Assembly: GCA_022592435.1 (NCBI GenBank)
Contig: JABYQS010000228.1
Location: 1-50,970, forward strand
DNA: 50,970 nt
DNA from: Cerioporus squamosus
Taxonomy: Eukaryota > Basidiomycota > Agaricomycetes > Polyporales > Polyporaceae
Reading direction: 5' to 3'
The notes beneath the pieces are model-generated. The model ran no database searches, had not been told where the DNA came from, and saw only the letters and a program-made list of their open reading frames with translations. A program made the translations under genes and the position numbers. This document shows positions 35,920 through 45,379 of the stretch, piece by piece; positions within the stretch are counted from its first letter, which is position 1, and each line of letters begins with the position of its first letter.

Positions 35920-38017
35920 ATGAGCAGGTGTACACCGGTGGCCATCCTTTTCGCCTTGAGTCTCTCCCTTCCTCTTTCCCGCGCCGCGATCGGGCCAGTC
36001 ACCGACTTGACCATCTCTAACGCGGATATCTCTCCGGATGGCTTCAGCCGAGCTGCTGTCGTGGTGAACGGACAGTTCCCTGGTCCTCTCGTCACGGGTA
36101 ACAAGGTGCGTTCGAGTTCCTTACACCACTTCGTCCGGAACGATGCTTACCTACGCACCTTTCTACAGGGCGACAACTTCCAGATCAATGTCATCGACCA
36201 GCTCACCAACAGTACCATGCTCAAGTCGACGACCGTCGTACGTGTCTGCGCTAGCCTTGTGTCCGGCGATGTCCTGACCACTTCCCTCTGAATCCCTCAA
36301 TCGTAGCACTGGCACGGTTTCTTTCAAAAGGGAACTAACTGGGCAGATGGTCCTGCCTTTGTTAACCAGTGTCCCATCTCCACTGGAAACTCGTTTCTGT
36401 ACGGCTTCACCGCCGCTGACCAGGCCGGGACGTTTTGGTACCACAGCCACTTGTCGACGCAGTACTGCGACGGTCTTCGTGGTCCCATGGTTGTATATGA
36501 CCCGAACGACCCGCATGCGTCATTGTACGACGTCGACGACGGTGCGTTGTTCCCGATCTCTTGATCTCCTCTACCGCTGATATTGCCTACAGAGTCTACG
36601 GTCATCACACTCTCCGACTGGTACCACACCGCGGCGAAGCTCGGGCCTGCATTCCCGTGAGTGCCCTCAGTTAATCTCGGTCCGAAGTCGTACTAACCAT
36701 CTTCCAGACTTGGCCCTGACTCGGTTCTCATCAACGGCCTCGGACGCTTCGCAGGCGGCGATGCTAACGCTGACCTCGCTGTCATCTCGGTCACGCAGGG
36801 CAAGCGTTACCGGTTCCGCCTTGTCTCGATCTCGTGCGACCCGAACTTCGTCTTCTCGATCGACAAGCACAACATGACGGTCATCGAGGCGGACGCGGTC
36901 AGCCACGAGCCAGTCACCGTCGATTCCATCCAGATCTACGCTGGCCAACGATACTCCTTCGTCGTAAGTCATCCGGCTGAGATACGTCGAAGCGTCGCAG
37001 ATGCTGACCTTCTCCGTACAGCTTACTGCCGACCAAGCCATCGACAACTACTGGATCCGTGCGCTTCCAAGCGGCGGCACTGTCAACTTCGATGGCGGGG
37101 TCAACTCCGCCATCCTGCGCTATGATGGTGCGGCCGAGATCGAGCCCGTGACCAACAGGACGATGAGCATGGCACCGCTCGTTGAGTCAGATCTGGTTCC
37201 CCTGGATAACCCTGCTGCTGTGAGTGAATCCATCTACAGCGTTACAAGCTCGTCTAACATATCCTCATCGCAGCCTGGCGATGCCAGCATCGGCGGCGTT
37301 GACTATGCGCTCAACATGGCGTTCTCCTTCGTCAGTCTTCGGTATTTCCTTCCATTGCGTCCAATGCTAACAGTCTATAACACTCAGAACGGCACCAACT
37401 TCTTTGTCAACGGAGCGACCTTCGTCCCGCCCACCGTTCCTGTGCTTCTACAGATCATGAGCGGTGCGCAGTCTGCCACGGACCTCCTGCCTGGCGGTAG
37501 CGTCTACTCCCTCCCTTCGAACGCTACCATCGAGTTGTCCTTCCCAATCACCGCCACCAACGCTCCTGGCGCGCCTCATCCCTTCCACTTGCACGGCGTC
37601 AGTACCGCTCCTTTTGTACGCTAATCCGAATCGCATGCTGACCGTCTCCTCGCAGCATGTCTTCTCCGTCGTGCGCAGCGCGGGCAGCAGCGAGTACAAC
37701 TATGTGAACCCGCCCCGTCGCGACGTCGTCAACACCAGCACGGCTGGCGACAACGTCACCATCCGCTTCACGGTAGGGCCATTCCCATTTTCTTCTTCTC
37801 CCGACTGTGATGATTGATCTGACCTGCTTGCGTTCATTAGACGGACAACCCGGGTCCCTGGTTCCTCCACTGCCACATCGACTTCCATCTCGAGGCAGGC
37901 TTCGCCGTCGTGTTCAGCGAGGACTCCTCCTCTGGGGGCGACTCGGACTTGTCCTCCAACGACGCGTGGAACAACCTCTGCCCGACGTACGATGCACTCA
38001 GTGCTGACGACCTCTGA
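35920..38017 (+). CDS. Laccase 2 (secreted multicopper oxidase)
   Basis: This is an extracellular phenol oxidase like laccase 1. The signal peptide ([20 protein letters not shown]) precedes [11 protein letters not shown]. The four copper motifs are complete: [31 protein letters not shown] and [12 protein letters not shown], again with phenylalanine at the axial position of the type 1 copper. Ten exons join in frame. Five introns match laccase 1. Four are extra (before LGP, PGD, NGT and TDN), and the last intron of laccase 1 is absent. The tail is serine- and aspartate-rich ([15 protein letters not shown]), and the stop is TGA 38015-38017. The protein is of normal laccase size. The different intron sets show that this is not a very recent copy of laccase 1, although the proteins are close. 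Confidence 0.97.
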
Positions 38018-38391
38018 GGTGAGGCGCTGCCCAGGCTGTCATACGCTGCTCTCCGCCTCTTTATCACATCTCCGATTCTCTTGCGCTTCGACTAGGGGGA
38101 CTTGGCATCGGACAAAGGGACATTTACGTACTGCATATGGACTTTGCATAGGTCCGTCGCTACTCATCGCATATCGCACATTTCACAACCAGCATGTCGC
38201 ACCTCTTGGCACCTACATATGGGACACTGTAGATACTGCACAACATACACTCTATCTGCATCATTTGTGCTATGATCTTCTGCGCCCGGAGTTCGCTGTG
38301 ACATTGTCTTAGTTATCCGCGAAAAGGCGCAAACTTCAGCCAGCGCTCGCGAGCGGGAGTGGACAAGTCGAATACCCGTCAGTGCAGTGAC
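38018..38391. other. Convergent spacer between laccase 2 and GH79 C
   Basis: These 374 bases lie between two converging genes and should hold their 3' ends. I see no gene. Confidence 0.5.
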
Positions 38392-40193
38392 TCAGAACTC
38401 GACCAAGACAGCCTCCGAGGAGCGCAAATCGATGCCCTCGCTCAGCACGACGCGCTCGAGCACTAGACGGCCCGTCGGCCTCACGTCCCCCGTCTCGTAG
38501 CTCTGGCCCACCCACTTCAAGCCCGCAGTGTCGTCCGCATGCTCGATGACGAGCCTCCTAGCGGCAGCCTTCCGGCTCCAGAACGCGTTCACCTCGCTCT
38601 GAGTCGACCTCCGTGCACCCGAAGACTCGGCAGCGAAGGCGAAGTCGAAGTCGATGTGCACAGCCGGACGCTCCCCCGTGCTGCTCGCGAGCCAGGCGTG
38701 GAGGTTGACGAAGACGGCGCGTGCGAGGCGCCCGTGCTCGTATGCTGCGTAGCCGGCGACGTTCGAGTCGTCGACGGGGAGCTCAACAATCTGGCGGACC
38801 CCGTCTTGCCCACGAAGGTGTTGATCACGAGCCCGCCGTAGTACCCAGGCTGGATATGTGGGCGACGGGAGGGTCGAGCGGGGAACCATCGATCGTCGAG
38901 CGGTTGAGCGTTACGGTTGGAACTACACAGCTAGACGTGAGCATGCTGATCACGGAGAATGGGGAGAGACGGACGAAGTTGTATTTATACCCAATGCCCT
39001 CGTGGAAGAAGAGTTCCTTGACGCCTAGCGTCGCCGCTTGGAGGGTGTAGTCGATAGTCCAGAGCGCAGCACCAGCCGTGTTACTAACCCCGGGAGCTCC
39101 GTGGCAAGCGATACTGTTGGTCTCGCTGCGAGCACGCTGATGAGGACCTGCACAGACACGATCGCGAAGAACGTACCCAAGAACGTAGGTCAGGCCGCGG
39201 GCATGAGTCGCAGCGATGTCGTCTTCGAAAAGAGTCAGGTTGCCGCGTACCGCCGCCTTTGCTCATGAACGAAGTCAGAGGGAAGTCGCCACCATTGCAG
39301 AATACGGCGGAGTACTGGTGCTGGGAGATTCTGCGCAGAAAGTGAGCACTGCTCCCGCCGACTCGAGACAAAGGCATGGTCTTACTGGGAGATCGCTGTC
39401 CAGGCTCGCTGTCAAGTATGCCCAGGTCGAAGATCTCTCGAGGCGTAAACAGTTGCGACTCGAAGGCTGCTCCCTGGATCGAGACAGGTCCATCGCGTCC
39501 TCTGATCCCGGCCGCCTCCGCCACTGGGCCCGCCACGTCGATCCAGTCTGACACGTAGTCCTCGACCGTCCAGTCAGAGTTATTCGAACGGAGGCCGGTG
39601 AATTGGTACAGGTCCGCCTCGTTACCGACTTCGATGAGGTCCATAATAACACCAGAAGCCTTGACGGCGCCAGTGCGGAACGCGCCCACGATAGCCTTCG
39701 CCATGTTGACAGCGTTCGTGACGTTGTCCGCCCCGAGGTTGACACCCCACGTCATGTGTGTCCCGCGAGGCAAGAAGCGCGAGAGCTCGTAGTATTCGTC
39801 TCCTACTGTGATCTGGGTAGCTTCGGGATAGGGGGTGATGGTGTTCGCTGGCGGGAACTCGTCCTCGTTGATCGTGACTGTCGGGGACCAGAACGTATGG
39901 TCCTCGGAATCGGCGCCGACGCGGATCTTTGGGAGCTCGCCGGTAAGCTCCGCATAGTTCTCGAGTGCGCGGTTGGTGAACTCGTTGCGAGAGTGGACAC
40001 CCGACCAATCCGGCCAGCGATCCTGTTCCAGAGAGAACGAAACTAAGGTTCGTGCAAGCGAATGAGAACCTGGGGGTGGAGATAGTAGCAAGGAGACATT
40101 GATAGCAGAGGAGGCGGTGGCATGCAGAGCAGCCACGGTCAGCAGGTAGGAGATGCGGAGCATAGTGAACGCCATTCTGTGAGGCCTCTTCAT
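38392..40193 (-). pseudogene. GH79 enzyme C, decayed inverted copy of GH79 A
   Basis: This copy is highly similar to GH79 A over its whole length and promoter, in inverted orientation. The first part is open from the start (MKRPHRMAFTML or the internal MAFTML), with signal peptide, IEVGNEAD and HMTWGVNLGA intact. Against copy A there are at least five single-base length changes. One base is lost near 39405 (before the first intron) and one is gained near 39258 (after SFMSK). Three are lost between about 38785 and 38925, in short runs of A or C. The region of the nucleophile glutamate lies beyond the second change. The end (SSEAVLVEF, stop 38392-38394) is still recognisable. Without repair no full enzyme can be made. 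Homopolymer positions mean sequencing error should be excluded. Confidence 0.85.
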
Positions 40194-40960
40194 GACGACG
40201 TCGTTCAGCGAGGCTTTAAATACCGCGACCTGTAGTTCAGAACATCAATGTACAGGTGTCATATGTCATGTTGAGCTCCCGTGAGCATTCCAAAGAAGAC
40301 GGCATCCTTGTTCATATGAGACCTACGAGCGGAGTGTCGGAAGCGTTGGCGTCGCTACCAGCACGAGAAGTTGGACCTCGTGTGAGCCGTCCGACCAATA
40401 GGAAGATGGCCCGCACACCAATAGAGATGTGTCAACACTTGCTACACATGCGGGGTATCCTCCGAGCCCGAGCAGTCAGCGACGTTGAGAAGGCAAAGGC
40501 TCGTCGTCGTCCTCAGTTGACCAGTGCGAGAATCTGTGGTCCAGCCTCAGGGCGCGGGCTTCAGACCAAGCGTCTTCGGGCATTCAGGTGGCTCCTCCAG
40601 ATGCGGTGTGTGCATGATGGCTCAGCGGCGAGAGTGTGCGCTCTGGATACACCTGTTCGAGCCGGGCTGAGAGCGGAACGTTTGTGCCAGCAATGTGCAG
40701 CTGCGCCTTTCGCACTCGCTAGGCGCAGTACACGGATACTCAGCAGCCTGTCTGAAGTTGTGGTATGAGCACTAAGATGCATAGCAGCAGCATTGAGGGG
40801 TAGTGGTGCTCACCATCTCAGCTTCGAATTGTACGCGGCTAGCAGTCGCGCGGGGCAGGGAACCGTTTACGACAATAAGACAATGAGCAGTACTAGTGGG
40901 ATGGAGAAACGTGTGTGGAGGAGAGATTGCCGTCTGTGATAGAGAATACGCGGTGCCGGA
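38392..40960 (-). repeat. Duplicated GH79 cassette, copy C (inverted)
   Basis: This is the inverted counterpart of about 26565-29109, covering the GH79 gene, its promoter and about 700 bases further upstream. Ends are approximate. Confidence 0.88.
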
Positions 40961-41026
40961 GACATGGGTAAGGACTCCGCGAGTTTGTGCTAGAGTCGAG
41001 GGCTCCCGGACCTTTTCTGGCTTCAT
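40194..41026. other. Upstream region of GH79 C
   Basis: There is no supported gene. It aligns by eye with the inverse of the region before GH79 A, including the TATA region (near 40214-40222) and the tRNA-like boxes (near 40640-40700). Near 40960-41027 the similarity passes directly to the F-box cassette, so this is a rearrangement joint. Confidence 0.5.
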
Positions 41027-42049
41027 TGAACGAGATGGGCTGGTGGCGGGTGGAAGGAACGAGTCGTAACGTAGAGCCTGAGGATGAAGCGATCAACCGC
41101 CGAGCGCGCTTTCTCGTGTGCTGCCGTGACAAAACCTGGACAAGACGCACTCAGCTGGGCTCAGGTTCAAACGTTCAACGTGAATGCAACGTTCAACGTG
41201 CAGGCTGCGGTGCATGAAGCGCTCGTCTGAACATGCGGCGCCAGCCTCTCGGGATCGGCCGGCCCTGCTAGAATCCAACTGTCACCACAACGCTGAACAT
41301 ACAGCAGCCGTAAGCATCTACACATGATATAAAGCACCTATCACTGACTACTATTCTCATGTCTTTTGCTGCAGGAAGCTGCCAGTTCGCCAGAATGGAG
41401 CGGTGGAAGCTACACCTCGATATCCTCCTCAACATCATTGCGGTCGCAGATCTTGAGACCAAGTCGCGAATGGTGAAGACATGCCACATCCTGCATCGTG
41501 AAGGCGGCAAGACGATGTTGAGGAGCACCGACATGGAACTCTACACACGCCGGCAGATCGCGTCTTTCTTGCTCTTCATGCGCGCGGACGCCCCCGGTCG
41601 CTTTCGATCCTTACGGGTGCTGTGCTTGAATCCCCTGCTCATCCGATGGAGTCTACGATGTCGATCGCGGCATTCTTCTTGGAGCTTGCAGATTGCGGCT
41701 CTGCACTCAGGTCTCTGTACATCGGCGGGCACAACATGACAGACGAGTGGTCGAACGAGGAGCTGATAGTACGCGCGGTGTCGAAGCTGTAATCCATCAC
41801 AGATCTTACGCTTGACCTGCTCGATCACCGTTCCTGGAACATTCTGAGGAATAATATGCTCTCGCGCCTCGTCCGGGCAGGGTTAGCCCTCCCCGTCCCA
41901 GATCCCTTTCCGGTTCCTCCCGCGCTGGTGGCCATCGACCTCATGCAACTCCTCGAAGGCTGTCGGGACACGCTGGAGTGTCTCAGCCTTGTGTGCTCAT
42001 ACATGCCCAAGATACAGGGCCGGATGGGAGTAGTATATCCCTGTCTGGA
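41027..42049 (+). repeat. Duplicated F-box cassette, copy B, truncated
   Basis: This is the direct counterpart of about 24411-25395, ending abruptly where the copia LTR begins at 42050. In the intact copy the sequence continues CTGGAGACCTTGGAG. Here it stops after CTGGA. Confidence 0.85.
41395..42049 (+). pseudogene. F-box-like gene C, decayed and cut by the copia element
   Basis: The start (MERWKLHLDILLNII) matches the gene at 24724 almost residue for residue up to about 41630. There a 4-base loss shifts the frame. A further 3-base gain and a TAA in place of a CAA codon (about 41790) follow. The sequence ends at 42049, where the LTR of the copia element begins. The last third of the gene is missing from this side and should lie on the far side of the nested insertions, outside the window. 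No product is expected. The decay lies upstream of the insertion point, so it may predate the insertion. Confidence 0.9.
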
Positions 42050-42525
42050 TGATGAAGTCTGAACCTGTGAAGGCAAGTCGCAACGACTAGCAGACGAGTG
42101 GACAACACGAGTCCTCAGTCAGTAGAGCAAAAGACTGAGGAGACGAAGCTCAAGAGTCCCTCCTCATATACTGTGTCTGGAGTAGCATGAGTAAGCGACA
42201 GAAAGGAGAGCATAATGCTGTCTGAGTCAGAACGAGTAGGGATGACTCAGACAATGACGAAGGATGACGAAGATACGACAAATACAAGGTCACAAGGGCA
42301 TGTCTAGTACAGCCCAGAGATATCTAGAAAGAACTAGAAAGGTCCGGAGCGTTGCAGAACGCACTGGAATGGACTGGAAACAAAGAGAAGCCAGGTAACC
42401 ACATGGTTTCGTACAACGTACCCTAAAAGGAAAGGAAGAAGCATAGCCTAAGATCTAATCGTAAGAGGCTGTGCCCATAGCGCCTAATGCGCAACTAATG
42501 TCCATAGTCCATAGTAAGTTCAACA
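42050..42525 (-). repeat. 3' LTR of the copia element
   Basis: 476 bases, reading TGTTGAACTT to CTTCATCA on the minus strand. It is nearly identical to the solo LTR at 360-959 except for the missing 124-base unit. Confidence 0.93.
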
Positions 42526-42536
42526 CTCCCACTCGT

Positions 42537-44392
42537 TCAAGACGCGGAGGTAACGAGACCCGAATTTGCCACGAAGTACTCCATGACGTGCAGTGAAGCA
42601 TTCTTGGTCAACGGATCTGCCAGATTCTCCTCACTAGGAATAGCATAGATGTCCATGTAGATGTCATGTTGGAGTCTCGGCATATTCGCGTACGAAGTGG
42701 TAGTGCGTCTCGACGTGCTTACAACGCCGGTTGACGGCTGGGTTCAACGCAAGGTGAATAGCACCATGGTTGTCGACGCACATCGGCGTAGCCGAGCCCA
42801 TGTCATCCCCTAACTCATCGCCAAACGTTCTAAGCCACATCATCTGACGAGCAGTGTCTGAAGCCGCCTTGTACTCTGCCTCAGTGGACGAGAGAGAGAC
42901 GGTCTGTTGACGTCGAGATGCCCAAGACACGGCACCTCCTGCCATCAGGAAGACGAAAGCGGTCTGCGAATGCCGATCGTCGCGATCTTCTGCCCAGTCT
43001 GAATCGGAATACGCGATCAGGCCGGCATTAGATGCACCGTCATATCGTAGGCGATAATGCGATGTACCCCGGAGATACCATAATACATAGAGAAGTCTAT
43101 CAAGGTGATCGTCGGCAGGGTTCGCACTGTACTTGCCCAGACGGTTGATGGCATACGAGATATCTGGTCGCGTCCCAAGACAGGCATAGAGAAGACTGCC
43201 CATCAAGCTCTGGAAACGCTGACGCAACTTTGCCGGTGCTTCTGTGGTAGCAGCTTCGATAACTGCACCAGCAGGGAGAGGAGTACGCGCAGGCTTGCAG
43301 CTGGCCATCTGATAGTTCTCGAGAATGGCCTCGATGTACTCTTCCTGGTCGATGTCAAGTGTCCGTGAGAGACGATCTCGACGTATACGAAGACCAAGGA
43401 ATCGCTGAATAGGACCCAAGTCCGTCATCTTATACTGCTTGCCAAGCGCCTTCTTGACCTTGTCAATATGCCCTCGACTGTCACCCATGAGAAGTAGGTC
43501 GTCGACATAGAGGACAATGATCGTGACACGGTCTGGGTCTGAATCCCCCCCTTGTCGGCGGTATACATAGACTCCGGCATCAGAGTATGTCCGAACAAAT
43601 CCCTGTCCAATGAGCGATTCATGAATCTTCTTGTTCCATTGGCGAGAGGCTTGCTTAAAACTGTAGATGGCCTTCTTAAGCAGACAAATGTAGTCCTCTT
43701 TGCCTTTCACGACCCAGCCCTTGGGTTGTTCCATGTAGACCTCCTCGTCCAAGTCCCCGTTGAGGAACGCAGTCTTAACGTCCATCGCATCGATCTCCCA
43801 GTCCTCTAGGGCAGCGTGCGCCAAGAGATACCAGATAGACTCGAATAGAGCCACAGGAGAGAAGGTTTCATGGTAGTCCTTCCCATAGACTTGCGTAAAG
43901 CCTCGTGCAACCAGACGTGCTTTGTAGCGACCATCTGATTTACGATCATAGACCCAGCGACATGAGACAACGGATCGGTCCTTAGGGCGAGGAACCAAGA
44001 CCCAAGTCTTGTTCGCCATGAGAGACTCATACTCCGAACGTTCAGCCGCAATCCAATGCTCACGATCTGGTGAAGCCATGGCGTCCTTATGATGCTCAGG
44101 AATGCCAGACTTATACCGCGAATAGAAGAGAGAGGCTAGGATTGCTTCTGCTTCACGCTGATCACCGTCCTTATCCGTACGTGCATCTACTTGAGCGGGA
44201 GGTTCATCACCGTAGACATTGTCTCTGGTGTGATGCTCTGGCATCTTCCGCTTGTTCTCTCGAGGAGAGCGACGAGGAGGAGCATTTCCACCCTCAGGTG
44301 GATGACGACGCCGTTGGTGACGAGGAGCTTGCGGATGAGGAGCAGGTGGTGGTTGCTCAGGCTGCTGCGGTTGCTGCGGCTCTGGAGCAGGT
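42537..44392 (-). pseudogene. Copia Pol fragment: reverse transcriptase and RNase H
   Basis: The frame is open from the Gypsy border at 44392, through the linker (PRENKRKMPEHH), to TGA 42664-42666. The reverse transcriptase has WVYDRKSDG, KARLVARGFTQ, VKTAFLNGDL and the active site YVDDLLLMGD. RNase H has YSDSDWAED, LSSTEAEYKAASD and DNHGAIHLA. The conserved end of copia RNase H (IPSEENLADPLTKNAS) lies in another frame, from about 42676 to the stop at 42537-42539. A frame shift just after HFVREYAE therefore removes about 45 residues. The rest of Pol is upstream of the Gypsy insertion. This copy cannot make a complete polyprotein. It has no other visible breaks, so it is young. Confidence 0.93.
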
Positions 44393-45015
44393 TGTCACGG
44401 TCAGTGGACCAGCACCCCTTTTCATTCCTTTTCGTTTTCCCTGGAACTTCCACTTTCCCATCTTGATCCCTTTCCTACTTCGTACACATCCCATTTTGGA
44501 CCCCTTGATCTCATTCTCGCGCCCGTATGCTCTGTTCCCGCGACCGCATGCCTTGTTCTCGCACTTACCATCCCGTTACCATGTGTTTTCCCACCCTTTT
44601 GTCTCCCACTCGTACAGCCTCGCTCCCTTTCCCGCATGAGTCACTTCCACTGGCACGTGATTGTTCAGAGTAGACTAGTATATAAGGCCCTCCCAGCGCT
44701 TACCTGGTCCCCATCTCGACCTCCTGGTCATTGGGACTAGGTGCGCTTTCCCCCATGTACTTTCCCCTTGTCTCTGTGCTAATATAACCTGGTCATTGGG
44801 ACTAGTCTGTCGCAGTGCGCGTGAAGACTAGCTATCGACGACTTCGTGCCTCCGAGCCGGTCGTTGCTCTGCCCTCGTCGAGCTTCTCTCTACTCCCCCC
44901 TTTTCGGCTCCTCGCCGCTCGCCCCTCAGACCGTCGCCGATCGACGTCTGGTGTCTACGCGCCTAGTCGCCGCGACATTAGGTCGAGATCCCTCATCGGT
45001 GCTGACACTCTGACA
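44393..45015 (+). repeat. 5' LTR of the Gypsy element
   Basis: It begins TGTCACGG and ends in TGACA at 45007 or 45015, two possibilities because TGACA occurs twice. TATATAAG is at 44679-44686. An 18-base motif (CCTGGTCATTGGGACTAG) occurs at 44723-44740 and 44788-44805, just downstream of the TATA box, where transcripts should start. Confidence 0.9.
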
Positions 45016-45023
45016 AGAGTGTC
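45004..45023 (+). other. Perfect hairpin at the LTR end / primer-binding region
   Basis: GACACTCT, loop GACA, AGAGTGTC: an 8-base perfect stem with a 4-base loop lies across the end of the 5' LTR. No TGG-type tRNA primer site follows at once. The hairpin could mark a self-priming or unusual primer site, but this is inference. Confidence 0.6.
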
Positions 45024-45379
45024 CCCATCGCTCGACAAGCCACCCCGTCACCCTGGACTGTTCCCGCAGACACCACGCCTGGGATACCGAAGACCAAGAA
45101 TACGTCCATCGGAGGAAGGATCCGGAGGATAACGCGTGGTACTGGGAATCCTGTGAGCAGAACCCTTGCCCCAATCGTCACTATCGCCCCAGTCGCATCA
45201 ACGTCGAAGCCTACTCCGAAACTTTCATCCCTGTCCCCGACTCTCCCGTTGCAGAGTCACCCACCACACACTCCCCCCTTCCAAGCACCCCGATCGACGA
45301 ACACGAGGTCGTTGCTCTTATCGCTGCACCCCCATCACCTGTGATCACCCCCTCTCGTCCACCGTCAGCACCACCTGCG
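45014..45379 (+). other. Methionine-less open frame in front of Gag
   Basis: In the Gag frame the codons from 45014 to 45379 are all sense, without ATG, and continue into Gag. The translation has protein-like blocks such as DTEDQEYVHRRKDPED, WYWESCEQNPCPNRHYR and EAYSETFIPVPDSP. It may be a translated N-terminal extension started at a non-AUG codon, or the remains of an element whose start codon was lost. Confidence 0.6.

Larger units (their letters stand above)
42050..44392 (-). mobile_element. Ty1/Copia retrotransposon, 3' half, interrupted by the Gypsy element
   Basis: A minus-strand copia-type element. Visible from its inner break at 44392 are the end of the integrase-to-reverse-transcriptase linker, reverse transcriptase, RNase H, a purine tract (GAGTGGGAG, 42526-42534) and the 3' LTR (42050-42525). 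It entered the F-box pseudogene after CTGGA (42045-42049). The 5' half with Gag, protease, integrase and the other LTR is not in the window. It is expected beyond the Gypsy element, which inserted into this one at 44392/44393. Confidence 0.93.
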
